Shown here: in pieces, positions 24,695 to 33,641 of the stretch
How positions within the stretch are numbered: position 1 is the first letter of the stretch
Layout: every line of letters begins with the position of its first letter
NCBI GenBank assembly: GCA_046347635.1
Contig: JAXMFT010000004.1
Span: 62,001-126,000 of the forward strand
DNA length: 64,000 nucleotides
From: JAGVSZ01 sp019137045
Lineage (GTDB): Bacteria > Pseudomonadota > Gammaproteobacteria > Burkholderiales > SG8-39
Reading direction: 5' to 3'
Translations under genes and position numbers: made by a program
Notes under the pieces: model-generated
Databases searched by the model: none
What the model saw: only the letters and a program-made list of their open reading frames with translations
What the model was told of the DNA's origin: nothing

Positions 24695-26116
24695 ATGGCC
24701 AAGGCCTACAGCGCCGGCGTCAAGGAGTACCGTCACACCTACTGGGAGCCGCACTACCCGGTGAAGGACACCGACCTCCTCGCCTGCTTCAAGATCACGC
24801 CGCAGGCGGGCGTGCCGCGCGAGGAGGCTGCCGCCGCGGTCGCCGCCGAGTCGTCGACCGGTACGTGGACGACCGTCTGGACCGACCTCCTGACCGACCT
24901 CGAGTACTACAAGGGGCGCGCCTACCGCATCGAGAACGTGCCCGGCGACGACAGCTGCTTCTACGCCTTCATCGCCTACCCGATCGATCTCTTCGAGGAG
25001 GGTTCGGTGGTGAACGTGTTCACCTCCCTCGTCGGCAACGTGTTCGGCTTCAAGGCGATCCGCGCGCTGCGGCTCGAGGACGTGCGCTTCCCGCTCGCGT
25101 ACGTGAAGACCTGCGGCGGCCCGCCGCACGGCATCCAGGTCGAGCGCGACAAGTTGGACAAGTACGGGCGGCCGCTGCTCGGCTGCACGATCAAGCCGAA
25201 GCTCGGCCTGTCGGCGAAGAACTACGGCCGCGCGGTCTACGAGTGCCTGCGCGGCGGCCTAGATTTCACCAAGGACGACGAGAACGTCAACTCGCAGCCG
25301 TTCATGCGCTGGCGCGACCGCTTCGGCTTCGTCGCGGAGGCGATCCGCAAGGCCGAGGCGGAGACCGGCGAGCGCAAGGGCCACTACCTGAACGTGACCG
25401 CGCCGACGCCCGAGGAGATGTACAAGCGCGCCGCTTTCGCCAGGGAGCTCGGCATGCCGATCATCATGCACGACTTCCTCACCGGCGGATTCTGCGCGAA
25501 CACCGGCCTCGCCAACTGGTGCCGCGAGAACGGCATGCTGCTGCACATCCACCGCGCGATGCACGCGGTGATCGACCGCGACCGCCACCACGGCATCCAC
25601 TTCCGCGTGCTGCTGAAGGCGCTGCGGCTGTCGGGCGGCGACCACCTGCACACCGGCACCGTGGTCGGCAAGCTCGAGGGCGACCGGCAGGCGACGCTCG
25701 GCTGGATCGACCTGCTGCGCGAGCGCTACGTCAAGGAGGACCGCTCGCGCGGCATCTTCTTCGACCAGGACTGGGGCTCGATGCCCGGCGCGTTCGCGGT
25801 CGCCTCCGGCGGGATCCACGTCTGGCACATGCCGGCGCTGCTCGCGATCTTCGGCGACGACGCGGTGTTCCAGTTCGGCGGCGGCACGCTCGGCCACCCC
25901 TGGGGCAACGCGGCGGGCGCCGCGGCGAACCGCGTCGCGCTCGAGGCCTGCGTCGAGGCGCGCAACCAGGGCCGCGACCTCGAGAAGGACGGCAAGGAGA
26001 TCCTGGTCGCCGCTGCCCGGTCGAGCCCGGAGCTCAAGGCCGCGATGGAGACCTGGAAGGAGATCAAGTTCGAGTTCGACACCGTCGACACGCTCGACGT
26101 CGCACAAGCTGCCTAG
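24695..26116 (+). CDS. cbbL: Ribulose-bisphosphate carboxylase large subunit, form IA
   Basis: The 473-residue protein aligns throughout with green-type (form IA) large subunits. Active-site elements are GCTIKPKLG (K167 and K169), GGLDFTKDDEN (K193 to be carbamylated, D195 and E196 for Mg), HIHRAMH, the loop 6 region GTVVGKLEGDR and GGGTLGHPWGNA. It fixes CO2 on ribulose-1,5-bisphosphate. ATG 24695 follows GGAGA. An upstream reading frame exists but starts within the operator. cbbS follows after 9 bases. The form assignment (IA rather than IC) rests on both subunits' sequences. Confidence 0.97.
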   Translation: MAKAYSAGVKEYRHTYWEPHYPVKDTDLLACFKITPQAGVPREEAAAAVAAESSTGTWTTVWTDLLTDLEYYKGRAYRIENVPGDDSCFYAFIAYPIDLFEEGSVVNVFTSLVGNVFGFKAIRALRLEDVRFPLAYVKTCGGPPHGIQVERDKLDKYGRPLLGCTIKPKLGLSAKNYGRAVYECLRGGLDFTKDDENVNSQPFMRWRDRFGFVAEAIRKAEAETGERKGHYLNVTAPTPEEMYKRAAFARELGMPIIMHDFLTGGFCANTGLANWCRENGMLLHIHRAMHAVIDRDRHHGIHFRVLLKALRLSGGDHLHTGTVVGKLEGDRQATLGWIDLLRERYVKEDRSRGIFFDQDWGSMPGAFAVASGGIHVWHMPALLAIFGDDAVFQFGGGTLGHPWGNAAGAAANRVALEACVEARNQGRDLEKDGKEILVAAARSSPELKAAMETWKEIKFEFDTVDTLDVAQAA

Positions 26117-26125
26117 GAGCACGCA

Positions 26126-26488
26126 ATGAGCACCGCAACGATGCAGGACTACAGATCGAGCCTGGGCGACCCGGCGAGCCGCAGGTTCGGGACGTTCTCC
26201 TACCTGCCGGCGATGTCGCCCGAGCGGATCCGGGCGCAGGTCGAGTATCTCGTGCGGCGCGGCTGGTCGCCGGCGATCGAGCACACCGAGCCGCAGAACG
26301 CCGGCGGGTCGTACTGGTACATGTGGAAGCTGCCGCTGTTCGGCGAAACGCGCGCCGAGCAAGTGCTCGCCGAGGCTGCGGCGTGCCACGAGGCCCACCC
26401 CGGCAACCACGTCCGCCTGGTCGGCTACGACAAGGTCAGGCAGACGCAGGGGGCGGCGATGGTCATCTACCGCGGGAAGGCGGTGTAG
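26126..26488 (+). CDS. cbbS: Ribulose-bisphosphate carboxylase small subunit, form IA
   Basis: The 120-residue small subunit has WSPAIEHTEPQNAGGSYWYM and MWKLPLFGE (about residues 50-78) and ends VRLVGYDKVRQTQGAAMVIY. These are the form IA features (short N-terminus, no long C-terminal hairpin as in form IC). It pairs with the large subunit into L8S8. It is separated from fba by 2 bases. No carboxysome (cso) genes or activase genes (cbbQ, cbbO, cbbX) follow, which is notable for form IA. Confidence 0.96.
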   Translation: MSTATMQDYRSSLGDPASRRFGTFSYLPAMSPERIRAQVEYLVRRGWSPAIEHTEPQNAGGSYWYMWKLPLFGETRAEQVLAEAAACHEAHPGNHVRLVGYDKVRQTQGAAMVIYRGKAV

Positions 26489-26490
26489 GC

Positions 26491-27555
26491 ATGGCCCTCG
26501 TTTCGTTGCGTCAGCTGCTGGACCACGCCGCGGAGCACGCCTACGGCATCCCGGCCTTCAACATCAACAACCTGGAGCAGATCCAGGCGATCATGCAGGC
26601 CGCCGACGAGAGCGCGAGCCCGGTGATCATGCAGGGTTCGGCCGGCGCGCGGAAGTACGCGGGAGAGGCGTTCCTGCGCCACATGGTGCTCGCCGCGGCT
26701 GAAGCATATCCGCACATCCCGGTGGCGATCCACCAGGACCACGGTGCCAGTCCCGCGGTCTGTCAGAGATCAATTCGCTCCGGGTTCACGAGCGTCATGA
26801 TGGACGGCTCGCTGAAGGAAGACATGAAGACCCCCGCGCCGTACGACTACAACGTCGCCGTTACCCGCAGGGTGGTGGAGATGGCGCACGCGGTGGGCGT
26901 CTCCGTCGAGGGCGAGCTCGGGGTGCTCGGCTCGCTCGAGACCGGCACCGCGGGCACGGAGGACGGGTCGGGTGCAGAGGGCAAACTCGCCTGCGAGCAG
27001 CTCCTGACCGACCCCGAGCAGGCGGCCGACTTCGTGCAGAAGACCGGCGTGGACGCCCTGGCAATCGCCATCGGGACTTCGCACGGCGCCTACAAGTTCT
27101 CCCGCCAGCCGACTGGTGACGTCCTCGCGATCGACCGGATCGAGGCGATCCACGAGCGCATCCCGAACACGCACCTCGTGATGCACGGCTCCTCGTCGGT
27201 GCCGCAGGAGTGGCTCGACGTGATCCGCGAGTTCGGCGGCAGGATGAGGGAAACCTACGGCGTGCCCGTCGAGGAGATCCGCGCGGGCATCCGCCACGGC
27301 GTGCGCAAGGTCAACATCGACACCGACATCCGGCTGGCGATGACCGGCGCCATGCGGCGCTACCTGGCGCAGCATCCGGACGATTTCGATCCGCGCAAGC
27401 CGCTGAAGGAGGCGATGCTGGCAGCGAAGAGCATCTGTCAGCAGCGGTTCGAGGCGTTCGGCTGCGCGGGGCAGGCGGCAAGGATCGTCCCGCTCGCGCT
27501 CGACGCGATGTCGGAGCGCTACCAGCGCGGCGAGCTCGATCCCGTGGTGCACTGA
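26491..27555 (+). CDS. fba: Fructose-bisphosphate aldolase, class II (Calvin cycle type)
   Basis: The 354-residue zinc aldolase shows IHQDHGASPAVCQRSI with zinc His residues (about 81-96), the catalytic Asp in that HQDHG motif, EGELGVLGSLETG (about 137-149), IGTSHGAYKF with a further zinc His, MHGSSSVPQEW, and NIDTDIRLA. It acts on fructose- and sedoheptulose-bisphosphate in RuBP regeneration. ATG 26491 is directly after the cbbS stop, indicating tight coupling. Confidence 0.95.
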   Translation: MALVSLRQLLDHAAEHAYGIPAFNINNLEQIQAIMQAADESASPVIMQGSAGARKYAGEAFLRHMVLAAAEAYPHIPVAIHQDHGASPAVCQRSIRSGFTSVMMDGSLKEDMKTPAPYDYNVAVTRRVVEMAHAVGVSVEGELGVLGSLETGTAGTEDGSGAEGKLACEQLLTDPEQAADFVQKTGVDALAIAIGTSHGAYKFSRQPTGDVLAIDRIEAIHERIPNTHLVMHGSSSVPQEWLDVIREFGGRMRETYGVPVEEIRAGIRHGVRKVNIDTDIRLAMTGAMRRYLAQHPDDFDPRKPLKEAMLAAKSICQQRFEAFGCAGQAARIVPLALDAMSERYQRGELDPVVH

Positions 27556-27577
27556 CCGACAAGCAGAAGGGATTCCC

Positions 27578-28363
27578 ATGACCCTAGAGGCGCTGATCTT
27601 CGACGTCGACGGTACGCTCGCCGACACCGAGGAGACCCACCGGCAGGCGTTCAACGCCGCGTTCATCCGGTACGAGCTGTGGTGGGACTGGAGCCCACAG
27701 CTGTATGCCGAGCTGCTCTCCACCTCGGGCGGCAAGGAGCGGATAGGGCGCTACATCGAGACGCTCGAGGTTGCCGACTCGGAGCGGGCGCGCCTCCGCC
27801 AGCTCGTGCCGGCCATCCACCGCGAGAAGACGCGCCTCTTCACCGAGCTGATCGCCGACGGGCGCGCGCGGTTCCGGCCGGGCGTCGCGCGGCTGATCCG
27901 CGAGGCGAAGGAGGCGGGCATGCGGCTCGCGATCGCGTCGACAACGACCGGCGCGAACGTCGAGGCGCTCATCGCCTCGAACCTCGGGCGCGACGCCTAC
28001 CGCGACTTCGCCGTCATCGCGTGCGGCGACCAGGTCGAGGCGAAGAAGCCGGCGCCCGACATCTACCATCTCGCGCTCGGGGCTCTCGGGCTGCCCGCTG
28101 CGGCGTGCGTGGCGTTCGAGGACTCGGGCAACGGCGTTCGGGCGGCGAAAGCGGCGAAGCTGTATACCGTCGTGACCCCCACCATCTGGACCGCGACGCA
28201 GGACTTCCACGGCGCGGACCTGCTGCTGCACAGCCTGGGCGATCCCCGGGCGCCGGTCGACGCCGCCGCGCAGGAGCGGATCGGCGCGAAGTGGCTCACG
28301 CTCGCCGCGCTTGCGCGCCTGCACGCGGCCGCGTCCGGCGGCACGCTCGAGCGCGCCGCCTGA
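27578..28363 (+). CDS. cbbY: HAD phosphatase CbbY (xylulose-1,5-bisphosphate phosphatase)
   Basis: The 261-residue HAD hydrolase begins EALIFDVDGTLADTEETH (nucleophile Asp and acid Asp in DVDGT), has motif II in IASTTTG, Lys in EAKKPAPDIY, and the Mg Asp in AFEDSGNG. CbbY enzymes remove xylulose-1,5-bisphosphate, a misfire inhibitor of RubisCO. Position inside the cbb operon, directly after fba, supports this over a phosphoglycolate phosphatase (CbbZ) role, though CbbZ-like activity cannot be excluded. Confidence 0.9.
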   Translation: MTLEALIFDVDGTLADTEETHRQAFNAAFIRYELWWDWSPQLYAELLSTSGGKERIGRYIETLEVADSERARLRQLVPAIHREKTRLFTELIADGRARFRPGVARLIREAKEAGMRLAIASTTTGANVEALIASNLGRDAYRDFAVIACGDQVEAKKPAPDIYHLALGALGLPAAACVAFEDSGNGVRAAKAAKLYTVVTPTIWTATQDFHGADLLLHSLGDPRAPVDAAAQERIGAKWLTLAALARLHAAASGGTLERAA

Positions 28364-28390
28364 GCGTTCGATAACCGGGGAGGACGGACG

Positions 28391-29467
28391 ATGGTCGCGC
28401 GCAGGAAGACGCTCACCGAATTCATGTTCGAGGAGCAGCGCCGCGCGCCGCAGGCGACCGGCGATTTCACCGCGCTCCTCAATCACATCCGGCTCGCCTG
28501 CAAGCGCATCGCGTTCATGGTCGGCCGCGGCGCCCTCGGCGAGGCCGTCGGCGAAGCCGGCGCCACGAACGTGCAGGGCGAGCCGCAGGCCCGGCTCGAC
28601 GTCGACGCGAACGAGGTCTTCCTGCGCTCGCTCGAGTACGGCGGCCATCTCGCCGGAATGGTGTCCGAGGAGCTCGAGGGGCCCTACCCGATCCCCGACG
28701 CCTATCCGCGCGGCAAGTACCTGCTCGCCTTCGACCCGCTCGACGGCTCGTCCAACATCGACGTCAACGTATCGGTCGGCAGCATCTTCTCGGTGCTGCG
28801 TGCGCCGGCCGGCGCCGACCGGCCGCAGGCGCGCGACTTCCTGCAGCCGGGCACGCGGCAGGTGTGCGCCGGTTACGCGATCTACGGTCCCACGACGATG
28901 CTGGTTCTCACGGTGGGACGCGGGACGCACGGGTTCACGCTCGACCGCGGGTTCGGCGAGTTCATCCTCACGCATCCCGACATGCGCATTCCGGCGGACA
29001 CGCGCGAGTTCGCGATCAACACGTCGAACGAGCGGTTCTGGGAGCCGCCGGTGAAGCGCTACGTCGCGGAGTGCGTGGCCGGGCGGACCGGCCCGCGCGG
29101 CGCCGACTTCAACATGCGCTGGATCGCCTCGCTGGTCGCCGAGGTGCACCGCATCCTGGTGCGCGGCGGGCTGTTCATGTATCCGCAGGACACGAAGGAC
29201 CCGGCGAAGCCCGGCCGGCTGCGCCTGCTCTACGAAGCCAACCCGATGGCGATGATCGTCGCGCAGGCGGGCGGCGCGGCCTCGACCGGACGGGGCCAGA
29301 TCCTCGACGTGCAGCCGACCGAGCTGCACCAGCGCGTGCCGGTGATCCTCGGCTCGAAGAACGAGGTCGAGCGCATCGAGCGCTACCATGAGGAGCACGC
29401 GGCCGGCCTGGACCAGCCGTACACCTCGCCGCTCTTCCGGGAGCGGTCGCTCTTCGCGCCGTCGTGA
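28391..29467 (+). CDS. cbbF: Fructose-1,6-bisphosphatase, class I
   Basis: The 358-residue enzyme has the metal site motif FDPLDGSSNIDVN (about residues 115-127), SEELEGPYPIPD upstream for the second metal, YGPTTMLVLTVG, and GGLFMYPQDTKDP near the substrate site. It dephosphorylates fructose-1,6- and probably sedoheptulose-1,7-bisphosphate. ATG 28391 follows GGGGAGGACG. It is followed by prk after 15 bases. There is no redox-regulatory Cys loop of the plastid kind. Confidence 0.95.
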   Translation: MVARRKTLTEFMFEEQRRAPQATGDFTALLNHIRLACKRIAFMVGRGALGEAVGEAGATNVQGEPQARLDVDANEVFLRSLEYGGHLAGMVSEELEGPYPIPDAYPRGKYLLAFDPLDGSSNIDVNVSVGSIFSVLRAPAGADRPQARDFLQPGTRQVCAGYAIYGPTTMLVLTVGRGTHGFTLDRGFGEFILTHPDMRIPADTREFAINTSNERFWEPPVKRYVAECVAGRTGPRGADFNMRWIASLVAEVHRILVRGGLFMYPQDTKDPAKPGRLRLLYEANPMAMIVAQAGGAASTGRGQILDVQPTELHQRVPVILGSKNEVERIERYHEEHAAGLDQPYTSPLFRERSLFAPS

Positions 29468-29482
29468 GGACCTGAGTCAGCC

Positions 29483-30394
29483 ATGTCGACCAAGCACCCG
29501 ATCATCGCCGTCACCGGCTCGTCCGGCGCGGGCACCTCCTCGATCACGCGGACGTTCCAGTACATCTTCGAGCGCGAGGGCATCAAGGCGGCGATCGCCG
29601 AGGGCGACTCGTTCCACCGCTACGACCGGAAGGGCATGATGGCGGCGATGGCCGAGGCGGCGAGGCAGGGCAACGCCCACTTCAGCCACTTCGGCCCGGA
29701 AGCGAACCTCTTCGAGACTCTCGAGGGGCTGTTCCGCGGCTACGGCGAGAGCGGCACCGGCCGGCTGCGCAGGTACCTGCACGACGCGGAGGAAGCGGCC
29801 CCCCACGGTCAGGAGCCGGGCACCTTCACCCAGTGGGCGGAGATCGCGCACGGCACCGACCTCCTGTACTACGAGGGCCTGCACGGTGCGTTGGCCACCG
29901 GCAACGTCGACATCGCGCGACATGCCGACCTGATCATCGGCGTCGTGCCGATCATCAACCTGGAGTGGATCCAGAAGCTCCACCGCGACAAGTCGATGCG
30001 CGGCTACTCGACCGAGGCGGTGGTCGACACCATCCTGCGGCGGATGCCCGACTACGTGAACTACATCTGCCCGCAGTTCTCGCGCACGCACATCAACTTC
30101 CAGCGCGTGCCGACGGTCGACACGTCCAACCCGTTCATCGCGCGCTGGATTCCGACCGCGGACGAGAGCTTCGTGGTGATCCGCTTCGCGAACCCGCGCG
30201 GCATCGACTTCCCGTATCTCCTGTCGATGATCGACGACTCGTTCATGTCGCGCGCGAACGTGATCGTGGTGCCGGGCGGTAAGATGGAGCTCGCACTGCA
30301 GCTCATCCTGACGCCGCTGATCCTCAAGCTGGTCGATGCGCGGCGCCGGGCGCTCGGCGCGCCCGCCGCGCGAGCGCCGGCCGCCGCTCCCTGA
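29483..30394 (+). CDS. cbbP: Phosphoribulokinase, proteobacterial class I
   Basis: The 303-residue kinase has the P-loop GSSGAGTSS (residues 12-20), then GDSFHRYDRKGM (about 41-52), the acidic base region, EIAHGTDLLYYEGLHGA (about 120-136) with the Walker-B-like Glu, and RDKSMRGYSTEAVVDTILRR. It makes RuBP from ribulose-5-phosphate and ATP. Length and the missing N-terminal cysteine pair place it in the octameric NADH-activated bacterial class. The C-terminus is Ala/Pro-rich, suggesting some drift there. Confidence 0.96.
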   Translation: MSTKHPIIAVTGSSGAGTSSITRTFQYIFEREGIKAAIAEGDSFHRYDRKGMMAAMAEAARQGNAHFSHFGPEANLFETLEGLFRGYGESGTGRLRRYLHDAEEAAPHGQEPGTFTQWAEIAHGTDLLYYEGLHGALATGNVDIARHADLIIGVVPIINLEWIQKLHRDKSMRGYSTEAVVDTILRRMPDYVNYICPQFSRTHINFQRVPTVDTSNPFIARWIPTADESFVVIRFANPRGIDFPYLLSMIDDSFMSRANVIVVPGGKMELALQLILTPLILKLVDARRRALGAPAARAPAAAP

Positions 30395-30416
30395 CCCGCG
30401 CGCCGCGCCGACGGCG

Positions 30417-30445
30417 TGGAAAAAGCCGCCCGCTTCCGCGATAAT
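30417..30445 (+). promoter_or_regulatory. Possible internal promoter before tkt
   Basis: TGGAAA at 30417-30422 and GATAAT at 30440-30445 are 17 bases apart, matching sigma-70 hexamers at four and five of six positions. They fall in the 89-base gap between prk and tkt, the largest within the cbb operon up to that point. This could let tkt, gap and pgk be expressed under heterotrophic growth. Confidence 0.4.
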
Positions 30446-30483
30446 TGCAGCTTCCGCCCGCATCGTCTTCCGGAACCGTCGCA

Positions 30484-32503
30484 ATGAGCGCCCCTGCCGA
30501 AGCCGTCGCACCTGCCGCCGCCGAGCGCGACATGGCCAACGCGATCCGCGCGCTCGCGATGGACGCGGTGCAGGCCGCGAACTCCGGCCACCCGGGGATG
30601 CCGATGGGCATGGCCGAGATCGCGGTGGCGCTCTGGGGGCGCCATCTGCGCCACAACCCGTCGAATCCCGGCTGGGCGAACCGCGACCGCTTCGTGCTCT
30701 CGAACGGGCACGGGTCGATGCTGCTCTACGCGCTGCTGCACCTGACCGGCTACGACCTGCCGCTGGCCGAGCTGCGCCGCTTCCGCCAGCTCCACTCGAA
30801 GACGCCGGGGCATCCCGAGTACGGCTGCGCGCCCGGCGTGGAGACCACCACCGGCCCGCTCGGCCAGGGCCTCGCGAACGCGGTGGGCATGGCGATCGCC
30901 GAGCGCGTGCTCGCGGCCGAGTTCAACCGGCCGGGGTGCGAGATCGTCGACCACCACACCTACGCCTTCGCCGGCGACGGCTGCCTGATGGAAGGCATCT
31001 CGCACGAGGCCTGCTCGCTCGCCGGCACGCTGGGGCTGGGCAAGCTGATCGTCTTCTACGACGACAACGGCATCTCGATCGACGGGCACGTCGAGGGCTG
31101 GTTCACCGACGACACGCCGCAGCGCTTCGCGGCGTACGGCTGGCACGTGGTGCCGGGCGTCGACGGGCACGACGTCGCGGCGGTGGATGCCGCGATCCGC
31201 GCCGCCAAGGCGGTCGCCGACAGGCCGAGCCTGGTCTGCTGCAAGACGATCATCGCGCGCGGCGCCCCGCACAAGGCGAACACGCACGACGCGCACGGCG
31301 CGCCGCTCGGGGCCGAGGAGGTCGCGGCGACGCGCGCGGCGATCGGCTAAGACCATCCTCCGTTCGAGATCCCCGCGAGCGTGTACGCCGCGTGGGACGC
31401 GCGCGCGCGCGGCGCCAGGCCGAGGAGCCTGGAACGAGACGCTGGCCGCGTACGCCGCGCGCAGCACCCTGGCTCGCCGCGGAGTTCGGCGCCGCGCGGC
31501 GGGCGAGCTCCCGGCCGACTGGGCGGCGCAGGCGCCGCGCGCTGCTGGACGAGGTCGTCGCGAAGGGCGAGACGATCGCCACGCGCAGAGCGTCGGCCTC
31601 AACGCCATCGAGGCCCTCGCGCGGCGCCTGCCGGAGCTGGTCGGCGGCTCCGCGGCCTCGCCAGGTCGAACCTCACGCTCTGGTCCGGCGCGGGCGCTCG
31701 GCCCGCTCCGGCGGCGGCAATTACCTGCACTACGGGGTGCGCGAGTTCGGCATGGCCGGCATCGTCAACGGGCTCGCGCTGCACGGCGGGGTGATCCCGT
31801 TCGGCGCGACGTTTCTCGTGTTCTCCGACTACGCGCGCAACGCGCTGCGGATCTCGGCGCTGATGAAGGTGCGCGCGATCCAGGTGTTCACGCACGATTC
31901 GATCGGCCTGGGCGAGGACAGGCCGACGCACCAACGCCGGTCGAGCACGCCGCGGCGCGGCCATTCGGCATGGACGTCGCAACGGCCGTGCATTCCAGTG
32001 GAGGCGACCGCCGCGTGGATCGCGGCAATCGAGCGGCACGCAGGCCCGGCGCTGCTGCTCTCGCGCGCCAGAACATCGCGTTCCAGCGCGCGGCGATCAC
32101 GCGGCGATCGACGCGATCCGGCGCGGTGGTACGTGCTCGCCGACGCGACCGCGCCGCAGGCGGTGATCATCGCCACCGAAGCGGAGGGTCCCGCTGGCGG
32201 TCGGCGCGAGGGCGAAGCGCCGCCGAGGCCGACATCGCGGTTCGCGTCGATGTCGATGCCCTCGACCAACGTGTTCCTCGCCAAGGACCGCGGCGGCGCC
32301 GCGCCGCCGTGCTGCCGCCCGGCGTGCCGCGCGTGGCGGTCGAGGCGGGCGTGACTTGGATTACTGGCGCAAGTACGTGGGGCTCGAGGAAGTGATCGGG
32401 ATCGATGCGTTTCGGCAGGTCAGCGCCCGGCCCCGAGTTATTCAAGTTCTTCGGCTTCACCGTGGACAACGTCGTCGCCGCGGTGAAGCGCGTGGTCGGA
32501 TAA
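30484..32503 (+). pseudogene. tkt: Transketolase, interrupted by a stop and multiple frameshifts
   Basis: The first 288 codons are intact and normal: ANSGHPGMPMGMAEIA, LSNGHGSMLLYALLHLTG, GPLGQGLANAVGMAIAE and the thiamine-diphosphate motif GDGCLMEGISHEA. At 31348 a TAA stands where homologues have Trp (AIG-stop-DHPPFEIP). The reading then moves among all three frames: AWNETLAAYAAR, GELPADWAAQA, LNAIEALARRLPELVGGSA, SNLTLWSGAGA, HYGVREFGMAGIVNGLALHG, QVFTHDSIGLGEDRPTHQ, PVEATAAWIAAIERHAGPA, VLADATAPQAVIIAT, DYWRKYVGLE, and the end FFGFTVDNVVAAVKRVVG before TAA at 32503. Total length (2020 bases) is almost that of a normal tkt. Most breaks are repaired by adding one or two bases. Confidence 0.9.
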
Positions 32504-32531
32504 TTCCCTTCAGTTCAGGTAGGAGTCGAGC

Positions 32532-33569
32532 ATGCCCATCCGCGTCGCCATCAACGGTTACGGCCGCATCGGCCGCAACATCCTGCGCGCCCACTACGAG
32601 GGCGGAAAGAAGCACGACCTCCAGATCGTCGCGCTCAACGACCTCGGCGATGCGCAGACGAACGCGCACCTGACCCGGTACGACACCGCGCACGGGCGGT
32701 TTCCCGGCACGGTCGAGGTGGACGGCGACCACCTGGTCGTGAATGGCGACCGGATCAGGGTCTGCGCGCAGAAGGATCCCGCGCAGCTGCCGTGGAAGGA
32801 ACTCGGCGTCGACGTGGTGCTCGAGTGCACCGGCCTGTTCACCAGCAAGGCCAAGACCGCGGCGCACCTCGCGGCCGGCGCGAAGAAGGTGATCATCTCG
32901 GCGCCGGGCGAGAAGGACGTCGACGCGACGGTGGTCTACGGCGTGAACCACAACGTGCTCAAGGCCGCGCACACGGTGATCTCGAACGCGTCCTGCACGA
33001 CCAACTGCCTCGCGCCGCTCGTCAAGGCGCTGCACGACCGCATCGGCGTGGTGAACGGGCTGATGACCACCATCCACGCGTACACGAACGACCAGGTCCT
33101 CACCGACGTCTATCACAAGGACCTGCGCCGGGCGCGCTCGGCCACCATGTCGATGATCCCGACCAAGACCGGCGCGGCCGCGGCGGTGGGCCTGGTGCTG
33201 CCGGAGCTGAACGGCAAGCTCGACGGCTACGCGATGCGCGTGCCGACCATCAACGTCTCGGTCGTCGACCTCGCCTTCGTGGCGAAGCGCGCGACCACCG
33301 TCGACGAGGTGAACGCCGCGGTGAAGCAGGCCGCCGACGGCGACCTGAAGGGCATCCTGGTCTACACCAAGGAGCCGCTCGTCTCCATCGACTTCAACCA
33401 TCACCCGGCCTCGTCGATCTTCGACGCCACCCTGACCAAGGTCTCCGAGGGCACGCTGGTGAAGGTGTGCGCCTGGTACGACAACGAGTGGGGCTTCTCG
33501 AACCGCATGCTCGACACGACGGTGGCCTTCATGAAGGCCGGCGCGGGCGCCGCGCGCGCGCTCGCGTAG
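32532..33569 (+). CDS. gap: Glyceraldehyde-3-phosphate dehydrogenase, type I
   Basis: The 345-residue dehydrogenase has the NAD-binding start INGYGRIGRNILRA (residues 7-20), the catalytic Cys in SNASCTTNCLAP (about 155), His in the following core, DLRRARSATMSMIPTKTGAA, and WYDNEWGFSNRM. It works in the cbb operon in the reductive direction. The first-gene-type Shine-Dalgarno AGGAG is 11 bases before ATG 32532. It is intact, which makes the damage in the gene just upstream stand out. Confidence 0.96.
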   Translation: MPIRVAINGYGRIGRNILRAHYEGGKKHDLQIVALNDLGDAQTNAHLTRYDTAHGRFPGTVEVDGDHLVVNGDRIRVCAQKDPAQLPWKELGVDVVLECTGLFTSKAKTAAHLAAGAKKVIISAPGEKDVDATVVYGVNHNVLKAAHTVISNASCTTNCLAPLVKALHDRIGVVNGLMTTIHAYTNDQVLTDVYHKDLRRARSATMSMIPTKTGAAAAVGLVLPELNGKLDGYAMRVPTINVSVVDLAFVAKRATTVDEVNAAVKQAADGDLKGILVYTKEPLVSIDFNHHPASSIFDATLTKVSEGTLVKVCAWYDNEWGFSNRMLDTTVAFMKAGAGAARALA

Positions 33570-33641
33570 TTTCGCCGCAGTGCGGGGCGCCGCCCGGCGG
33601 CGCCCCGGTCCGCCCTCCCACCCCCGTCCCCTGCCGCCGCC

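Noticed and set aside
30484..32503. Programmed frameshifting in tkt
   Set aside because: About ten shifts in all directions plus a stop cannot be programmed; no slippery site with a downstream structure explains them.
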